Program-made: the position numbers and the translations under genes | Assembly (NCBI GenBank): GCA_003999685.1 | Contig: CP021222.1 | Span: forward strand, 2,666,001-2,730,000 | DNA from: Taiwanofungus camphoratus | Taxonomy: Eukaryota; Basidiomycota; Agaricomycetes; Polyporales; Taiwanofungaceae | Length of the DNA: 64,000 nucleotides | Direction of reading: 5' to 3' | In this document: positions 37,965-50,976 of the stretch, one piece after another | Position numbering within the stretch: the stretch's first letter is position 1 | Layout: every line of letters starts with the position of its first letter | The notes under the pieces: generated by a model | What the model saw: only the letters and a program-made list of their open reading frames with translations | The model's database searches: none | What the model was told of the DNA's origin: nothing

Positions 37965-39248
37965 ATGAAGAAGAAAGTGAGTATCATGGAAATGTCCTGT
38001 AGCAAGCACTGCTAAGAATCTTTCTCATAAGGTTCTCCTCATGGGAGCGTCTGGGAGTGGCAAGACGTCAATGCGATCCTTGATCTTGTGAGCACGAGCC
38101 CTAAACATTCGTTCGTAATGCCTACTCAAATGTCGCGGTATTGATATACTTCACTTGTTCTCAGTTCCAATAATCCCGCATCGCTCACTGCCCGCCTAGG
38201 GGCCACAATCGACGTCGAGCAGAACCATGTCCGCTTTCTCGGCGACTTGATTCTCAATCTGTGGGATTGCGGTGGCCAGGACGCGTTCATGGACTCGTAC
38301 CTCTCCACGCAGCAGTCAACCATATTCCAGCACGTTGGTGTCATGATTTACGTGTTTGAGGTTGAGTCGCGCAACATGGACAAAGACCTTGACTACTACC
38401 GTGACTGTCTCAAGGCGCTACGGGAATACAGCCCTGAGGCGGCAGTGTTTCTCCTTGTACATAAGATGGACTTGGTAGGCGGGCCAAGGACCGTAGTGCT
38501 GGAAAGCAAGACGCAGGAGCTTCAGCACGCAAGTGGCAGCGCTGAGGTGACCGTGTTTGGAACAAGCATTTATGACGAAAGTTTATACAAGGTCAGACAC
38601 GACTCATTTTTTTCTTGCCCGTGCTCAATGTTGACGTCGGGCAGGCATGGTCTCAAATAGTACATACTTTGATTCCCAACGCCGCTGTCCTATCTAAACA
38701 TCTCACAACCTTCGCTCAAGCGTGTAGTGCAACTGAAGTGATTCTTTTTGAACGCACTACCTTCCTCGTCATTGCCACCTCTTCTCCACCGCCCGCCTCT
38801 CCCTCCGTTCCTCCGCCCACCATATCACCCGCTATCTCGACGCCCTCATCATCACATTCCAACGGCCTCCTGACTCCCACCACATTCTCCCATGGTTCAG
38901 CAATTGCTCCTGACCTAGATTCAGATCCACACAAACTCGCGCCAACACGGTATGAGCGCACGTCAGAGCTTGTCAAGGCGTTCAAGCATGCGTGTTCTCG
39001 TGTCCGTGAGGAGTTCCACTCACTAGAGATGGAGTTGGATGAGTTCACAGCCGTGCTCGACGAGTTGACTAAGAACACGTATGTGTTGATTGTCGTGCAC
39101 GATCCAACAATAGGTAGGTGAACATCCAAACGGATGTGATGGTCGACTGACATGGCGTGGCCATACAGAGACCGCCGCGCTCAGGATGAACATCCGTCTA
39201 GCAAGAAAGAAGTTTGAGGAGCTTCAGGGAGACAGCCTAATCTCATGA
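37965..39248 (+). CDS. GTR1: Rag-type small GTPase Gtr1 (RagA/B homologue)
   Basis: Amino-acid-sensing GTPase that activates TORC1 at the vacuole/lysosome as a heterodimer with Gtr2/RagC. Exon 1 is only MKKK (ATG at 37965), then VLLMGASGSGKTSMRS (P-loop), after another intron FSNNPASLTARLGATIDVE, LNLWDCGGQDAFMDSYLS (switch II; the GGQ is typical of Rag proteins), and HKMDLV (NKxD equivalent). The C-terminal roadblock domain runs from YKAWSQIVHTLIPN to NIRLARKKFEELQGD, with a Ser/Pro-rich insert (about 38770-38930) not found in yeast Gtr1. The last short exon after an intron at about 39115-39168 ends DSLIS and TGA at 39246-39248. RagA-type identity fits the N-terminal MKKKVLLMG motif. Confidence 0.93.
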
Positions 39249-39805
39249 CTTCCTTTTTTTGCATTGGCTTGAATACGTGTTTTGTGATATGCTTAGAACT
39301 TTTCTTATACCCGTTTAATGGCGATCTGATCTCAGGACACAATTCTCCCTGAATTTGTTTATGTCTATTGCTCATCCTGATGTCAAGATAAATTAATGTT
39401 TATTTCTAGGTAAAAATGTCCGTGTGCGGCGTAAGCTCCGTTACATTGTTAATAGCAACAAGAGGTCGAATAGCTTCCTACGAGTGCGCTTAGGCACCTA
39501 AGCGGATGCAAAGAACTGCACCGCGAAAGATAATCATACAATGTGCAATCAGCATCGTGTGAAATGGCTATGGGTGCGGATGTGGTGCGGTAGGAGTCCG
39601 TGAAAGCAGAAAGGAAGTCAAGAAAAATAATCGTGTGACAGCTGGCTGTGCTCGGTTCTTCTTTCGGAGATTATCGCGGAACATTCATGACACCCAGACT
39701 ATACAGGCACATCAACACTGACAACAATGAAGGGGGATTGTTTTGTTAGACCTACATGCTAGAGCAATGACCAAGTATAGTGTGATAAGCCTGCGAAAAC
39801 CTTCG
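39249..39805. other. Spacer between convergent genes
   Basis: About 560 bp between the 3' ends of GTR1 and the cation exchanger. No gene or repeat seen. Confidence 0.5.
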
Positions 39806-41884
39806 TTAGCAGCTCTCCGGCGTCATCTTTACTTCGCAGACGACTGACATGAGTCCTTCCATGTAATTGGACTTCCCATCTCTGCATAACAGAACAAATG
39901 AGACGATGAAATCACAAGCCAGAAATAAAAAGCATACTGTATGAGAAATTGCACCAGTAGAACAGAGCTAAATAGCACGATCGTCTAGAGAGCATTGTCA
40001 GTGAGCGACGGGAATGAGGTGTACCTGCATCACCTCAAAATCCGCGAAGAACAGTGTGAGATCATGATGCGTCCTGTAGTAAAGTATAAATGCATCAGTT
40101 CTGATAACAGAGCCCAGGCTTACATCCAGCCGATTATAACCAATAGCGGGACCACAAACGTGGAAATTTGCTGGCAACACAGTGATCAGCATGCATGCAG
40201 GCGTAAGACAAGAATACGTTCACGATTGAGCTGCCCACGCAGATTCCAATAGTAAGCTCCATTTTATTTTTCATGGCCATCCAGACCGAGGTAACGTGCT
40301 CAGCAGCATTCGACTGATGATAGTGCTGTCATCCCTTTTTTGATCACGAATCTGAGTGAAGGAAAAGGCATACGACTATGGGTAGAAGAATAGTTCCAAT
40401 GAACGGCTTCGGTATGTGATATCGCTCGGCCGTCTTCTGGATCGAAGCGACCACTGGTGCGTTGTAACAAATGTCACAAATATACAATACGCCATGATAA
40501 TCCGGCCTTACAATAATCAGCGCAGAATGATGTAAAAATGGTCACCAGGACCAGTCTGTATCAGGTGGCTCAGTGACGGTCACCCAGTCAGAAACAGACA
40601 ACGGATACCTACGCAGAAGCAGCTGCAGGTATGTTCATTTTCGCGCGCTCCTCTTCTTCTTGTGCCGTCTCAGCGTATAAGTACGCGTGAGTTTTAAGCT
40701 GCACGAGTGACAAGTAAAGCCATGCTGCCCACACGAGCATCACTTCTAGGAATCACTTACCTGGAAAACAAGGTAGGCAATATACACTAACAGCAATAAA
40801 ATTGCCGTGCCACGGGATATGATACGAAGGCCATCCTCGATGTCCTCACCGAGTTTGGGACTCTGACTGAACACCGGGAAGGCGGAGGTGGTCATGGTGC
40901 TGTTTTGGCCACCCTGGTGCACTTTCGAGCTGTGGTATGCAGCGGGGATGACCAAGGCTACAGACAACCATAATGAGGCTGGGTCTCATAGCGGTATCTA
41001 GATCGAGAAGTCGTACTTATACATGCTAAAGTCATCAGCTTTAAGATACTTAGTAAGATCTCATAGCTAAAATTTGCCAAATCATACCGAGCTTGACCTA
41101 TCATGTAGAAAAATTGAAAACTGGAAGATATGAATACAGACGCTGTATACTCACACTTGCGCAGCGGTTGCTTTGAATTCACTCTCGGGAAACTTGAGAC
41201 CGCCTAAAGGTGGGGAAATATAATTCTCATAATTCAGAAGTGTGTTACTTACAGACCTGCAAAAAATGAGCTCCCCAAAACCAGAAGAAGGTTCGATAGT
41301 ATAGACCCAAGCATCTTTAAAATAATAAACCTTTATACAAACCTCGTAAAAGATTTGTACCTACAGATGTCTGGACTATACGGATCTCCCCTATTCTTTG
41401 TTCAACATCTTCATACATGAGGGACTGACATCTTGAATACCTTGTAGTAGGGCAGCAATGCCGACGATGATTTCTACAGCATTCCCAAAAGATGCGTTTA
41501 GCAACCCCGCAAAGGTCTGTCCTAGTTTCAGAGACATTTGGTCAGTGGCTGTTCCGAGAAGCTGACAGAGTGATCAGATTCGAAAACCATGCCAGACCAT
41601 GTTTTACGTCATAGACGTACCGTAGCAAGAGGCATGATGGCAATGAAGCTGAATGCAAACCGATAGGCAGCATCCCACTCCATAAGATTGGAAATGTAAC
41701 TAAGGGGCACGAAAACAAGCAATACATTCAACCAGGAGCCAAATACAAAGAACTTGTACGAGGCAAGCCAGGAAGGTTCTCCTTCAGCCTTGAACACGCC
41801 CTTGATGCGATGTGTGAAGAACGTTGCATGATATCCAAATCCATCTTGAAGGAGAGGAGTCCTGTCTGTGATGGTGATAGTCAT
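39806..41884 (-). CDS. Vacuolar Ca2+/H+ exchanger (CAX family)
   Basis: Multi-span cation/proton antiporter broken into many small exons. ATG at 41884 gives MTITITDRTPLLQDGFGYH, then the first membrane spans (FVFGSWLNVLLVFVPLSYI). The c-1 repeat is LLNASFGNAVEIIVGIAALL with the GNxVE motif; MLGSILSNLLLVLGSSFFAG follows. A soluble loop with SSKVHQGGQNST precedes ISRGTAILLLLVYIAYLVFQ. The second half has AERYHIPKPFIGTILLPIV and NAAEHVTSVWMAMKNKMELT (the c-2 motif), GICVGSSI, TFVVPLLVIIGWM and the last span TIVLFSSVLLVQFLIQ, ending MTPESC with a TAA at 39806. About ten introns of 45-80 nt. The residue before NAAEH is Ser, where plants have Gly. Function, vacuolar Ca2+ or Mn2+ uptake, is by family. 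Confidence 0.88.
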
Positions 41885-42014
41885 TTTCACAATCTTCGCT
41901 GGGCTTCGAAGGCAGGTAGACCTCCATCCAGTGATTTCAGTCGGTCGGGGCCGATCGCAACTTCAACTTTATTAGTGTCCCACATGGCGGGATGGGCCCC
42001 AAAAAGGTAATCTA

Positions 42015-42107
42015 TACCACCGACGGGGATCGAACCCGCAACCCCCACCTCTTTTCCATATGAGTACTCAATAGGAAGGTGGTGCGCTACCATTGCGCTA
42101 CGATGGC
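42015..42107 (-). tRNA. tRNA-Arg (CCU), with about 21-nt intron
   Basis: Minus-strand cloverleaf. The acceptor GCCATCG pairs with CGGTGGT (first pair G-U); D-stem GCGC/GCGC; anticodon stem CCACC/GGTGG with loop TTCCTA, giving anticodon CCT in DNA, which reads AGG (Arg). An intron of about 21 nt (starting TTGAGTACTC) follows position 37. T-arm GCGGG/CCCGT with loop TTCGATC. A run of T residues follows the 3' end on the minus strand (AAAAA at 42001-42005 on plus), a Pol III terminator. It lies 130 bp upstream of the exchanger start, in the same direction. Confidence 0.9.
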
Positions 42108-42676
42108 TTATTTTTTTCACCCACTACTGAAATTAACCAGAGAGCGTATTTGCAGCACAGTCCGAATTGAATGTCCGGGATAAGTGGTGCACGAGCTCAG
42201 ACTGGAGTGATGATGATGATGATGAAATCAGCATTTGTATACCGCAACAAGCAATCTAGTGCTAAGACGCGGTGTTTCCCGGTAGGTACAAATAGTAGGC
42301 ATTAGAATGCGCCACTGTTCTACGCCAGAAACATTCTAGGAGGTTGGAAGGCGACGAGTTCGGTTAGGGGGGGATATAGTAGATGCATGGGTGGGAGGTT
42401 TGTCTCTGTTGGGTATGGGATTCTCGTTGGGTCCTCAGACTGGAGTGGAACACCCTGTTCAACTGAAGTTCGGCAACGGGCTATCCAAAAGACATGTTCA
42501 TGTAACCTCTTCTTCCTCTGTATGAGAGGCTGTCTATAGCTACGCCAATCCGACATAGCAACAGATCAGATGTCGAAAATCAAACTCGGACGAGACAACA
42601 CTGCACCGCAGTGCACCAGCCCTTTCTAAACGATTACACGACTAGTACAGTATGATCACATACACTAGTACAGACT
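42108..42676. other. Intergenic region with (TGA)n microsatellite
   Basis: About 570 bp between the tRNA-Arg gene and the ADE4 stop. A small (TGA)6 microsatellite lies at about 42208-42225. A 78-codon minus-strand frame at 42320-42556 has no support beyond being open. Confidence 0.5.
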
Positions 42677-44719
42677 TTAGCTTAGCTTCCAACTATTGTG
42701 CAAACCCACGGTATCGTCTGCGCCGTTCATCGGCCCGCTGCAGCCCAGCGCAAGCTCCCTGTTCTCTACAACGCGGTCCGTCGTTCCATTGACGCCGTTG
42801 ACGCGGACATCCTTGACATTATCCGCCCGTAGTTCCTCTAGCCGCGCGAGGTAGGTCTCATCGACGCCCCCCGTGACGTACTCGCCAGTGAACACGGAGC
42901 AATCGAATTCTGTGATAGACGGGTTGAATTGGCGGACAGAAGAGATGAGGTCAGGTAAGGTCTGGAAGATGACGAGGTCGGCGCCGATCGCTTGCGCTAT
43001 CGACTCGGTCGTGCGGTTGTGCGCAACGAGCTCTGAAGGTGATGGCATGTCGATACCGTAAACGTTCGAAAAGCTGAATACGACTCAGCGTAAACACTGT
43101 GGACAATTCCAAGGCGCGATGCTCACCGTATTGGGGGTGCACAGCTTGCGACGATGACTTTCTTCGCACCGACATCCTTCGCCATCTGGATGATCTCTTT
43201 TGATGTTGTCCCACGTACAATTGAATCTGCATACAACATCAATGATTTGTCTACGCCACTAAGCCAGCTTAGCATACCATCAACGATTAGAACGTTTTTG
43301 TTGACGAATTCAAGGGCCATCGCGTTCAATTTCCGTCGGACATTCTTTCGTCTTTCGAGATTGCATCAGCATGGCCATGAACTAATGTACATATCACTCA
43401 CCTCATTTGTTGTCCAGGCATGATGAATGTTCGCCCGACATAGCGGTTCTTAATGAAACCCTCACGATACGGCAGCTTGAGCTTCTGCGCCAAATTCAAA
43501 GCCGCGACCCGCGAGGTATCTGGGACCTGCATGATGTCATAAGTCTGGGCTAATCTCGACCACTATAGCCTACTTACAGGAATGACCACGTCTACAGACA
43601 ATCCCTTTTCGCTGAGGACGCGCTGCACCTCATCTGCCAGTGCATCGCCCATGGCCATGCGACTCCGGTATACACTGATACCGTCCAATACAGAATCGGG
43701 ACGCGCAAAGTAGACGTACTCAAAGATGTCTGGCGCAAACGTGGCAGGCTGTCCGACTTGGCGTCGGCTCACGGAGTTGCGGGTAATGATGACAGCCTCG
43801 CCTGCAGAAACAGTCAGCATAACGGAAGGTGCGTATTCAGGCTGCAAACTAACCGGGTCTTACGTCTTCCCAGTCGCCGAATCCACTCGCATCCGCAACA
43901 ACGCTTTCACTCGCGAACAAATAATCCTTGCCCGAAGAACTGCCCAGCGCTTTCCTGGATCCCATTCCGAGGGGGCGAATACCGTTGGGATCTCTAAAAG
44001 CAATGATACCGAACCCGGCGAGCATGGCGACGCACGCGTACGCGCCCTTGCACTGTTCCATGAGTCCGCCAATGGCCGTGAAGATGTCCTCCTCATTGAT
44101 CCTGAACTTTCCCGTCTTCTGCAGATTGTCTGCGAATATGTTGAGCAGCAGCTCAGAGTCAGAGGATGTGTTGATGTGTCGGTGCGCGGTCGCGTCCATG
44201 AATTGGAGCAGAGATGCGGTGTTGATCAAGTTACCGTTCTAGATCAAAATGGTCAGAGACAATTCTTCAAGTTCGGGTCTTTTCGATGTTCTCACATGCG
44301 CAAATACAATGCCATACGGAGAGTTGACATAGAATGGCTGCGCCTCCGCGTGATGTGAGCTCCCTGCGGTCGGGTACCGCACTAGAAAATGTGTTGAGAT
44401 CAGCGATGCATGCTGGGGGACATGATAGTCTATATCTACCGTGTCCGATACCCATTCCGCCGATCAATCTGGATAGGGAATTGGAATCGAAGACATCTCT
44501 GACCATGCCATTTGCCTTGCACTGGTAGAACCGCCCTTTGGGCCCACAGGTGACAATGCCGCACGCATCCTGGCCTCTGTGCTGAAGGAGCGACAAACCC
44601 TCACAAATCTCCGCCGCTGCGTCAATCGAAGGATCGTGCAGGAGCAGACCTAAAATTCCACACACTGTCGGGATACATGATGAGCCCTGTCTCAGAAGTC
44701 CAAACTAATTGAACTTACT
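42677..44719 (-). CDS. ADE4: Amidophosphoribosyltransferase (glutamine PRPP amidotransferase)
   Basis: First committed enzyme of purine synthesis, class-II glutamine amidotransferase plus PRTase domain. The protein must begin [12 protein letters not shown], with Cys2 the N-terminal nucleophile. No genomic ATG precedes TGTGGA; instead exon 1 ends in A at 44719, intron 44718-44665 (GTAAGT..CGACAG, 54 nt) follows, and exon 2 starts TGTGTGGA, so the ATG is assembled by splicing. An in-frame TAG lies just upstream in the leader. Other motifs: [63 protein letters not shown], and the PRPP loop [14 protein letters not shown] (formed across an intron). Ends in WKLS at 42677. Four or more introns. Complete. 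Confidence 0.93.
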
Positions 44720-45278
44720 TCCCCCTTGCTAGCGATTGATGCCACGATAAATACAAAAGATAGTCTGTAAGGCAAGCCTTGCTAAGCAATCTGCGTTGAA
44801 AACGAACGTGCGTAAGAGGTCATTGTTGGCTATGCAAGCACTTTTTTCTTTTTAAAATGACATCCACTCGCTCGGTCCGGCAGTCAAATCGCCATTACTG
44901 CGAGACGCGCGGGGAGTCCGGGGTCATCTGTGGTCCCGGAGGCCTACCCGGGGCATCGACTCAAATCAGGCGCAAATCGACCGTAGGGGACAAGCTCCGA
45001 ATTATCCTTTCCGAGTGCATCGTCGAGCATCTCTGGCCTGTAGACATGCTGGTGGGTTTGCCCATCATATTACACGGAAAATGACCTGTACGTGTTGCAC
45101 ACGCGGGCTCGCGTATATCGCTGCTCACGGCCGAACGCACCTGCGGAACGCGTCGGGGAGAGCCGGCACGGGCTAGAGCGGAGTGCAGCTGAGGATGAAA
45201 ATGAACTTTATTCGATGGACGTGGAAGGCAACGGTCTCGTCTCGTCATTCCACCACTTCATCGTCCACGTCGTCGACC
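44720..45278. promoter_or_regulatory. Divergent promoter region, ADE4 / ATP2
   Basis: About 560 bp holding the 5' leaders of both genes. A 75-codon plus-strand frame at 44857-45084 starts with an ATG but has no homology I recognise; if transcribed with ATP2 it would be an upstream open frame. Confidence 0.4.
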
Positions 45279-47266
<1,988 letters not shown>

Positions 47267-47947
47267 TGATTGGGTATGCGGCGTGACGTGTGCTTTGGAT
47301 GGTAGACGGTCGGTCCGAAAATACATATTCTTGGACCTACTATCATCAATAAAATCAACTTCTTTTAATGACTCTGTACGTCTTATGACGGGGTAGAGAC
47401 TTCCTATCGTACATCTCATGCAACAACATAAGTTGTGATTCAATTTAGTTGAACAAGACAATTCCTTGTTTCACTTCTTGACAGTTGTTACAGTTCATAG
47501 GTACCAACTAAAGGATACATTTCAGCCTTTCGACCCCCGAAGATGTTCTTCAGCGTACAATTGGCGTATTGTGATTTATTGTATAGTGAATGCGATATCG
47601 TGCAGTGTGATGAACTAAGACAGCTGCTCCAGTCTAGTACAATATACGATAACAAAAAAATAGCCGGATAGACTTCATCTCGGTGCACGACAGCTGCGCT
47701 ACCTGGTCTTCATGAGTAATGGTGAATCACGGAGGACAATTTGTATGGAGTAACAGCACAAAGAGGATGATCTACTTCACTCAATGTCACTTGAACTTGG
47801 GAGGAGTAGGAATTCGACATTCGGCATTCAATAAAAATATAAGTTGATTAGAACAAGGTAAATCATTTGGGCTGTGGCAAGGTCACGCACAAATGGGGGA
47901 CAAGTTCAATATACAATTAATATCAATTTACTTCCCGTTTCCATCAA
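47267..47947. other. Intergenic region between ATP2 and tRNA-Ser
   Basis: About 680 bp, AT-rich. Contains the ATP2 3' untranslated region. No gene seen. Confidence 0.5.
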
Positions 47948-48061
47948 GGCGCTATAGCCAAGTGGTTACGGCGACAGATTAGAATAGTTTGCTTGCCTCA
48001 TAGCATCAGACAATCTATCTGTTCTCCTTTGGAGGCGCAGGTTCGAGTCCTGCTGGCGTCG
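47948..48061 (+). tRNA. tRNA-Ser (AGA), intron-containing
   Basis: Acceptor GGCGCTA pairs with TGGCGTC, discriminator G. D-arm AGCCAAGTGGTTACGGCG; anticodon stem ACAGA/TCTGT with loop TTAGAA, giving anticodon AGA (codon UCU, by inosine also UCC/UCA). An intron of about 32 nt follows position 37. The long variable arm TCTCC..GGAG is typical of Ser tRNAs. T-arm GCAGG/CCTGC with loop TTCGAGT. The gene ends at 48061 and runs into TTTT, the terminator. Confidence 0.93.
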
Positions 48062-48101
48062 TTTTGGTGTCGTTTTGGTGTCGTTTTGGTGTCGTTTTGG
48101 T
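48058..48101 (+). repeat. 11-bp unit in four tandem copies at the tRNA-Ser 3' end
   Basis: GTCGTTTTGGT occurs four times without a mismatch. The first copy contains the last four bases of the tRNA gene (GTCG) and its T4 terminator, so the repeat duplicates the tRNA tail plus terminator three more times. Confidence 0.95.
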
Positions 48102-48319
48102 CATCTTCCGACTCTGAAAGTGGTTTTTTACGCTGCTGCTGTGTTCATTTTGTTGCAGAAGCCTGAGGGCGATTGTCGAGCGCGAGGCAAGCGCGAAGGG
48201 CGAAGATGCCGTTTTAGGCAATATTTGTTGCTGTTAGGACTGCCGCGTCAAACTCATGCTGAACGCGGCTCGACCGCTGCAGGTCATACGCTTTCCGACG
48301 CAGAGGAGCAACCGTCAAT

Positions 48320-50245
48320 ATGCCGACCATCGTACCGACCATCGAGCAGATTGAGGAGTACTTGGAGTCTATCGAGGAGATTGTTATTGCTTCTCTGAAC
48401 GCAGCGACCCCAGATCTCCCCCGGGTCAGTGAAGCCATACGCCGCCTGTGGGAGGACGTCTCTCGATTCGGCCCACAGTCACTCTCCTTACCGGACATTC
48501 AGTTTCCTGGACTCGGTGCCTTTGAGGTCCCACCGCCCCCACCGCCTCCTCCGCCTCCGAGGTCCCTTTGGGCTCAAGCTGCTGATTGGGTCTCTGAGCA
48601 CCCATGGACAGCTGCAGGCATCTCTGTCGGTGTCGGAGCTGGTCTTCTGGTAGGATATAGATCGTTTCACCTCAAACACAATGCCAGGTCAAGACGTGTG
48701 CGGGCCACTGCGAGTATGGAGAGAAGACAAGTCGTCGGTGCGTACAGCGCATGTACACAAGCGGTATCATTGCACTGATCAGTACCGCAGTGGTGCTCGG
48801 AGGAGACATGTCCTCTGGCCTTCCTCTCATTTTGGAACTCGAAAAGAAGGGTTATATTATCATCACTAGTGTATCAACTCCCGAAGCAGTCGACGAAGTC
48901 GAGCGCAAATGTCATGGATATGTCCGAGCATTGGTGCTCGATCCTGCCGAGGTTGGTCACTACAGATTGACTCACTCTTTCGAGTGCCTCACACTCGTAA
49001 TACGCAGCCGGATACTATCCCGTACTTCCTTCGGTCACTGTCCTCTACGATGTCCAGACGCTTCCCTATCACCTCAGCGGGCGATCCTCACGCCCCGCCG
49101 TCCACTCATCTACACATCCACTCCATCATAACCTTGCTTACCCTCCCTTCGCTCTCCTCAACTCCATCGCCTGGCCCTCTCGAACACCTCCCTCTGCGTG
49201 ACACCTACTCGTCCTATCTCCAGGCGACTCACATCTTGCCCTTGCTTGTCCTGCAGGCTCTGATGCCACTGCTGCGCACCTCGCCCGCTCGCGCCCGTGA
49301 CGCGCTCTCGAACAATCTAGGCAAGAAGAGCATCATTGTCTGTCTGCCCGTTACAGATGCGAGGGTCGGCGTCCCCTTCGCGTCCGCACAGGCGATGAGC
49401 GCCGCTGCGACTCTGCGTGGCGTCGAGGTGCTCCGACGCGAGATCCACATGGCCGCGCTGACGGACACATCTGGGTCCATGAAGGACATCAAGGTCGTCG
49501 TTGTCGATGTTGGGGCCGTAGGGGGGCCAGACCCGGTCCGGGACGAGCACTCTCTGGATGACGTGCAGAGCTCTATGGACGACTGGACCCTCTCGGAGAA
49601 AGTAGCCTACGGCACAGCGTTCACTTTTGCTGTAGAGCAAGGTTTGCAGTATGGCGTATACCGGAAACCCGCGGACGTCGCTGTCTTTGTGGATACTCTT
49701 ATCGACATCGTCAGCAATGGGAAGAAGAGCACGGGATCCACCAATGTGTTACTTCGACTAGGTTTCGGCAGACTTCGGGAATGGCTTCGTGGTGACAGGG
49801 TCCTTGTCGGCGCTGGAGGTATAGTTTCTTATTACTATAGGCATTCCAGCGGCTTACGCTCCTCGTTTGTATAGCGAGGACCTATGCCGTGGCGTCGTGG
49901 CTACCGGCTTTCATCCTTGACACACTTGTAAACATCCCTCACTTCCTCATGTCTATCCGCAATGCTCTCCTTCCTGTTCCTCCTCGTCTCATCCTGCCTG
50001 ATCCCGCTCCTCACGCACCGCGTGTTGTTTTGCCCGATCCCATCACTGCACCTTCCCATCTCGTTCCGCCAGGGCTAGCGCCTCAGAAGTCTGATATAGA
50101 GGATCCAGTGAGTGATCAAGAGCATCAACAAGATCCAGAGTCGGAAGCGGGCTCGGAAGCTGACGTTGAGAGCAATGAGGGCTATGGTTCAGGCGTCGGT
50201 GAGTCGTGGATCAGTTTGAGAGACGCGTCGCCGCTGCGTCCGTGA
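48320..50245 (+). CDS. DUF1776 family fungal protein (SDR-like Rossmann fold)
   Basis: From ATG 48320: MPTIVPTIEQIEEYLESIEE, a Pro tract (PPPPPPPPPP), then WTAAGISVGVGAGLLVGY, a Gly/Ala-rich probable membrane span. After an intron at about 48737-48789 the Rossmann-like segment VVLGGDMSSGLPLILELEKK appears, in place of the usual SDR glycine motif, followed by VRALVLDPAE and, after another intron, TIPYFLRSLSSTMSRRFPI. Later come IIVCLPVTDARVGVPFASAQ, KVAYGTAFTFAVEQGLQYGV and ADVAVFVDTLIDIVSNGKK. A 57-nt intron near 49819-49875 joins VGAGA to RTYAVASWLPAFILD. The C-terminus is a Pro-rich then acidic low-complexity tail. The family is fungal and its biochemical role is unknown; catalytic Tyr/Lys typical of SDRs were not evident. 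Confidence 0.82.
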
Positions 50246-50445
50246 GCCTCTCGCGAGATGATTGTAACGGTCTAGCAATGTGAGAGCAATGTGGACAGTG
50301 CTGCCCCCACTCAGGCATGTTTTCAGTTGTGCAAATATTGTAGGGGAATTTGTTGTAAAATCATTGTATGTACAATGTAGTGTAAGCCTACACCGAATTA
50401 TTTGCTATGCATCTAGAACTACCTATACAACAGTACGCATGAAAC

Positions 50446-50976
50446 TTATAAGGTCAGAACACCGATACCGGGTCTTCGGTTGAAGAAAGGAGGCTGTGGG
50501 ATCCTCGCCCGCAATCTAGACAGATAATTCTTCTTCGCCTTTGGTTGCCATCTCACTTTAGCCAAAGTGGGTTTGTCAAGGACATCCCACCGTGGCTTAT
50601 GGACCCGAGACCGGAGAAGATGCTCACAATGCCTCGCACGAGCCGCTAACAGCACATTCAAGTCGGCGTGCACTGAATCGTCCATCCTTTTCGCGGCTCC
50701 ATCCAACAATATGTGCCATTCTCGAAGATTGCGCTCCTCCGTACGCAATTTCGACCACGCAAGTTTGGCAGCCCTTGCCAGGCGCAAGCCCTCGCCGTCC
50801 CGCGGTATGTGGCGGTCACCCCTGTGGGGGTGATAGTCGATGCCGGCCCGACGCAGGCCCTTCATAGCAGCTCTGAACGCTTTTCTGAGCGTATTGGACC
50901 GCCTTGTATTCCGTTCGTGCTGGTTCTGTAACCACCACTTGTTGTACCTCAGCTTCGCACTGTAGTGCATGACCAT
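50446..50976 (-). CDS. Basic hypothetical protein, possibly with unresolved 5' exons
   Basis: Single exon of 176 codons if started at the ATG at 50976 (MVMHYSAKLRYNKWWLQNQ). The open frame extends about 15 codons further upstream to an acceptor-like TTGCAG at about 51022, so a 5' exon is possible but I could not match a donor in frame. Composition is strongly basic and helical (LRKAFRAAMKGLRRAGIDY, LLAARARHCEHLLRSRVH), ending FFNRRPGIGVLTL. I do not recognise a family. It is convergent with the DUF1776 gene, 200 bp away. It could be nucleic-acid-binding or mitochondrial, but nothing in the sequence decides this. Confidence 0.55.
   Translation of the reverse strand: MVMHYSAKLRYNKWWLQNQHERNTRRSNTLRKAFRAAMKGLRRAGIDYHPHRGDRHIPRDGEGLRLARAAKLAWSKLRTEERNLREWHILLDGAAKRMDDSVHADLNVLLAARARHCEHLLRSRVHKPRWDVLDKPTLAKVRWQPKAKKNYLSRLRARIPQPPFFNRRPGIGVLTL

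Noticed and set aside
42320-42556. 78-codon minus-strand frame beginning MSDWRSYRQ
   Set aside because: Open and ATG-started but no homology or neighbouring exon; too short to claim.
44857-45084. 75-codon plus-strand frame in the ADE4/ATP2 promoter region
   Set aside because: No recognisable domain; may be an upstream open frame if the ATP2 leader is long, but nothing shows this.
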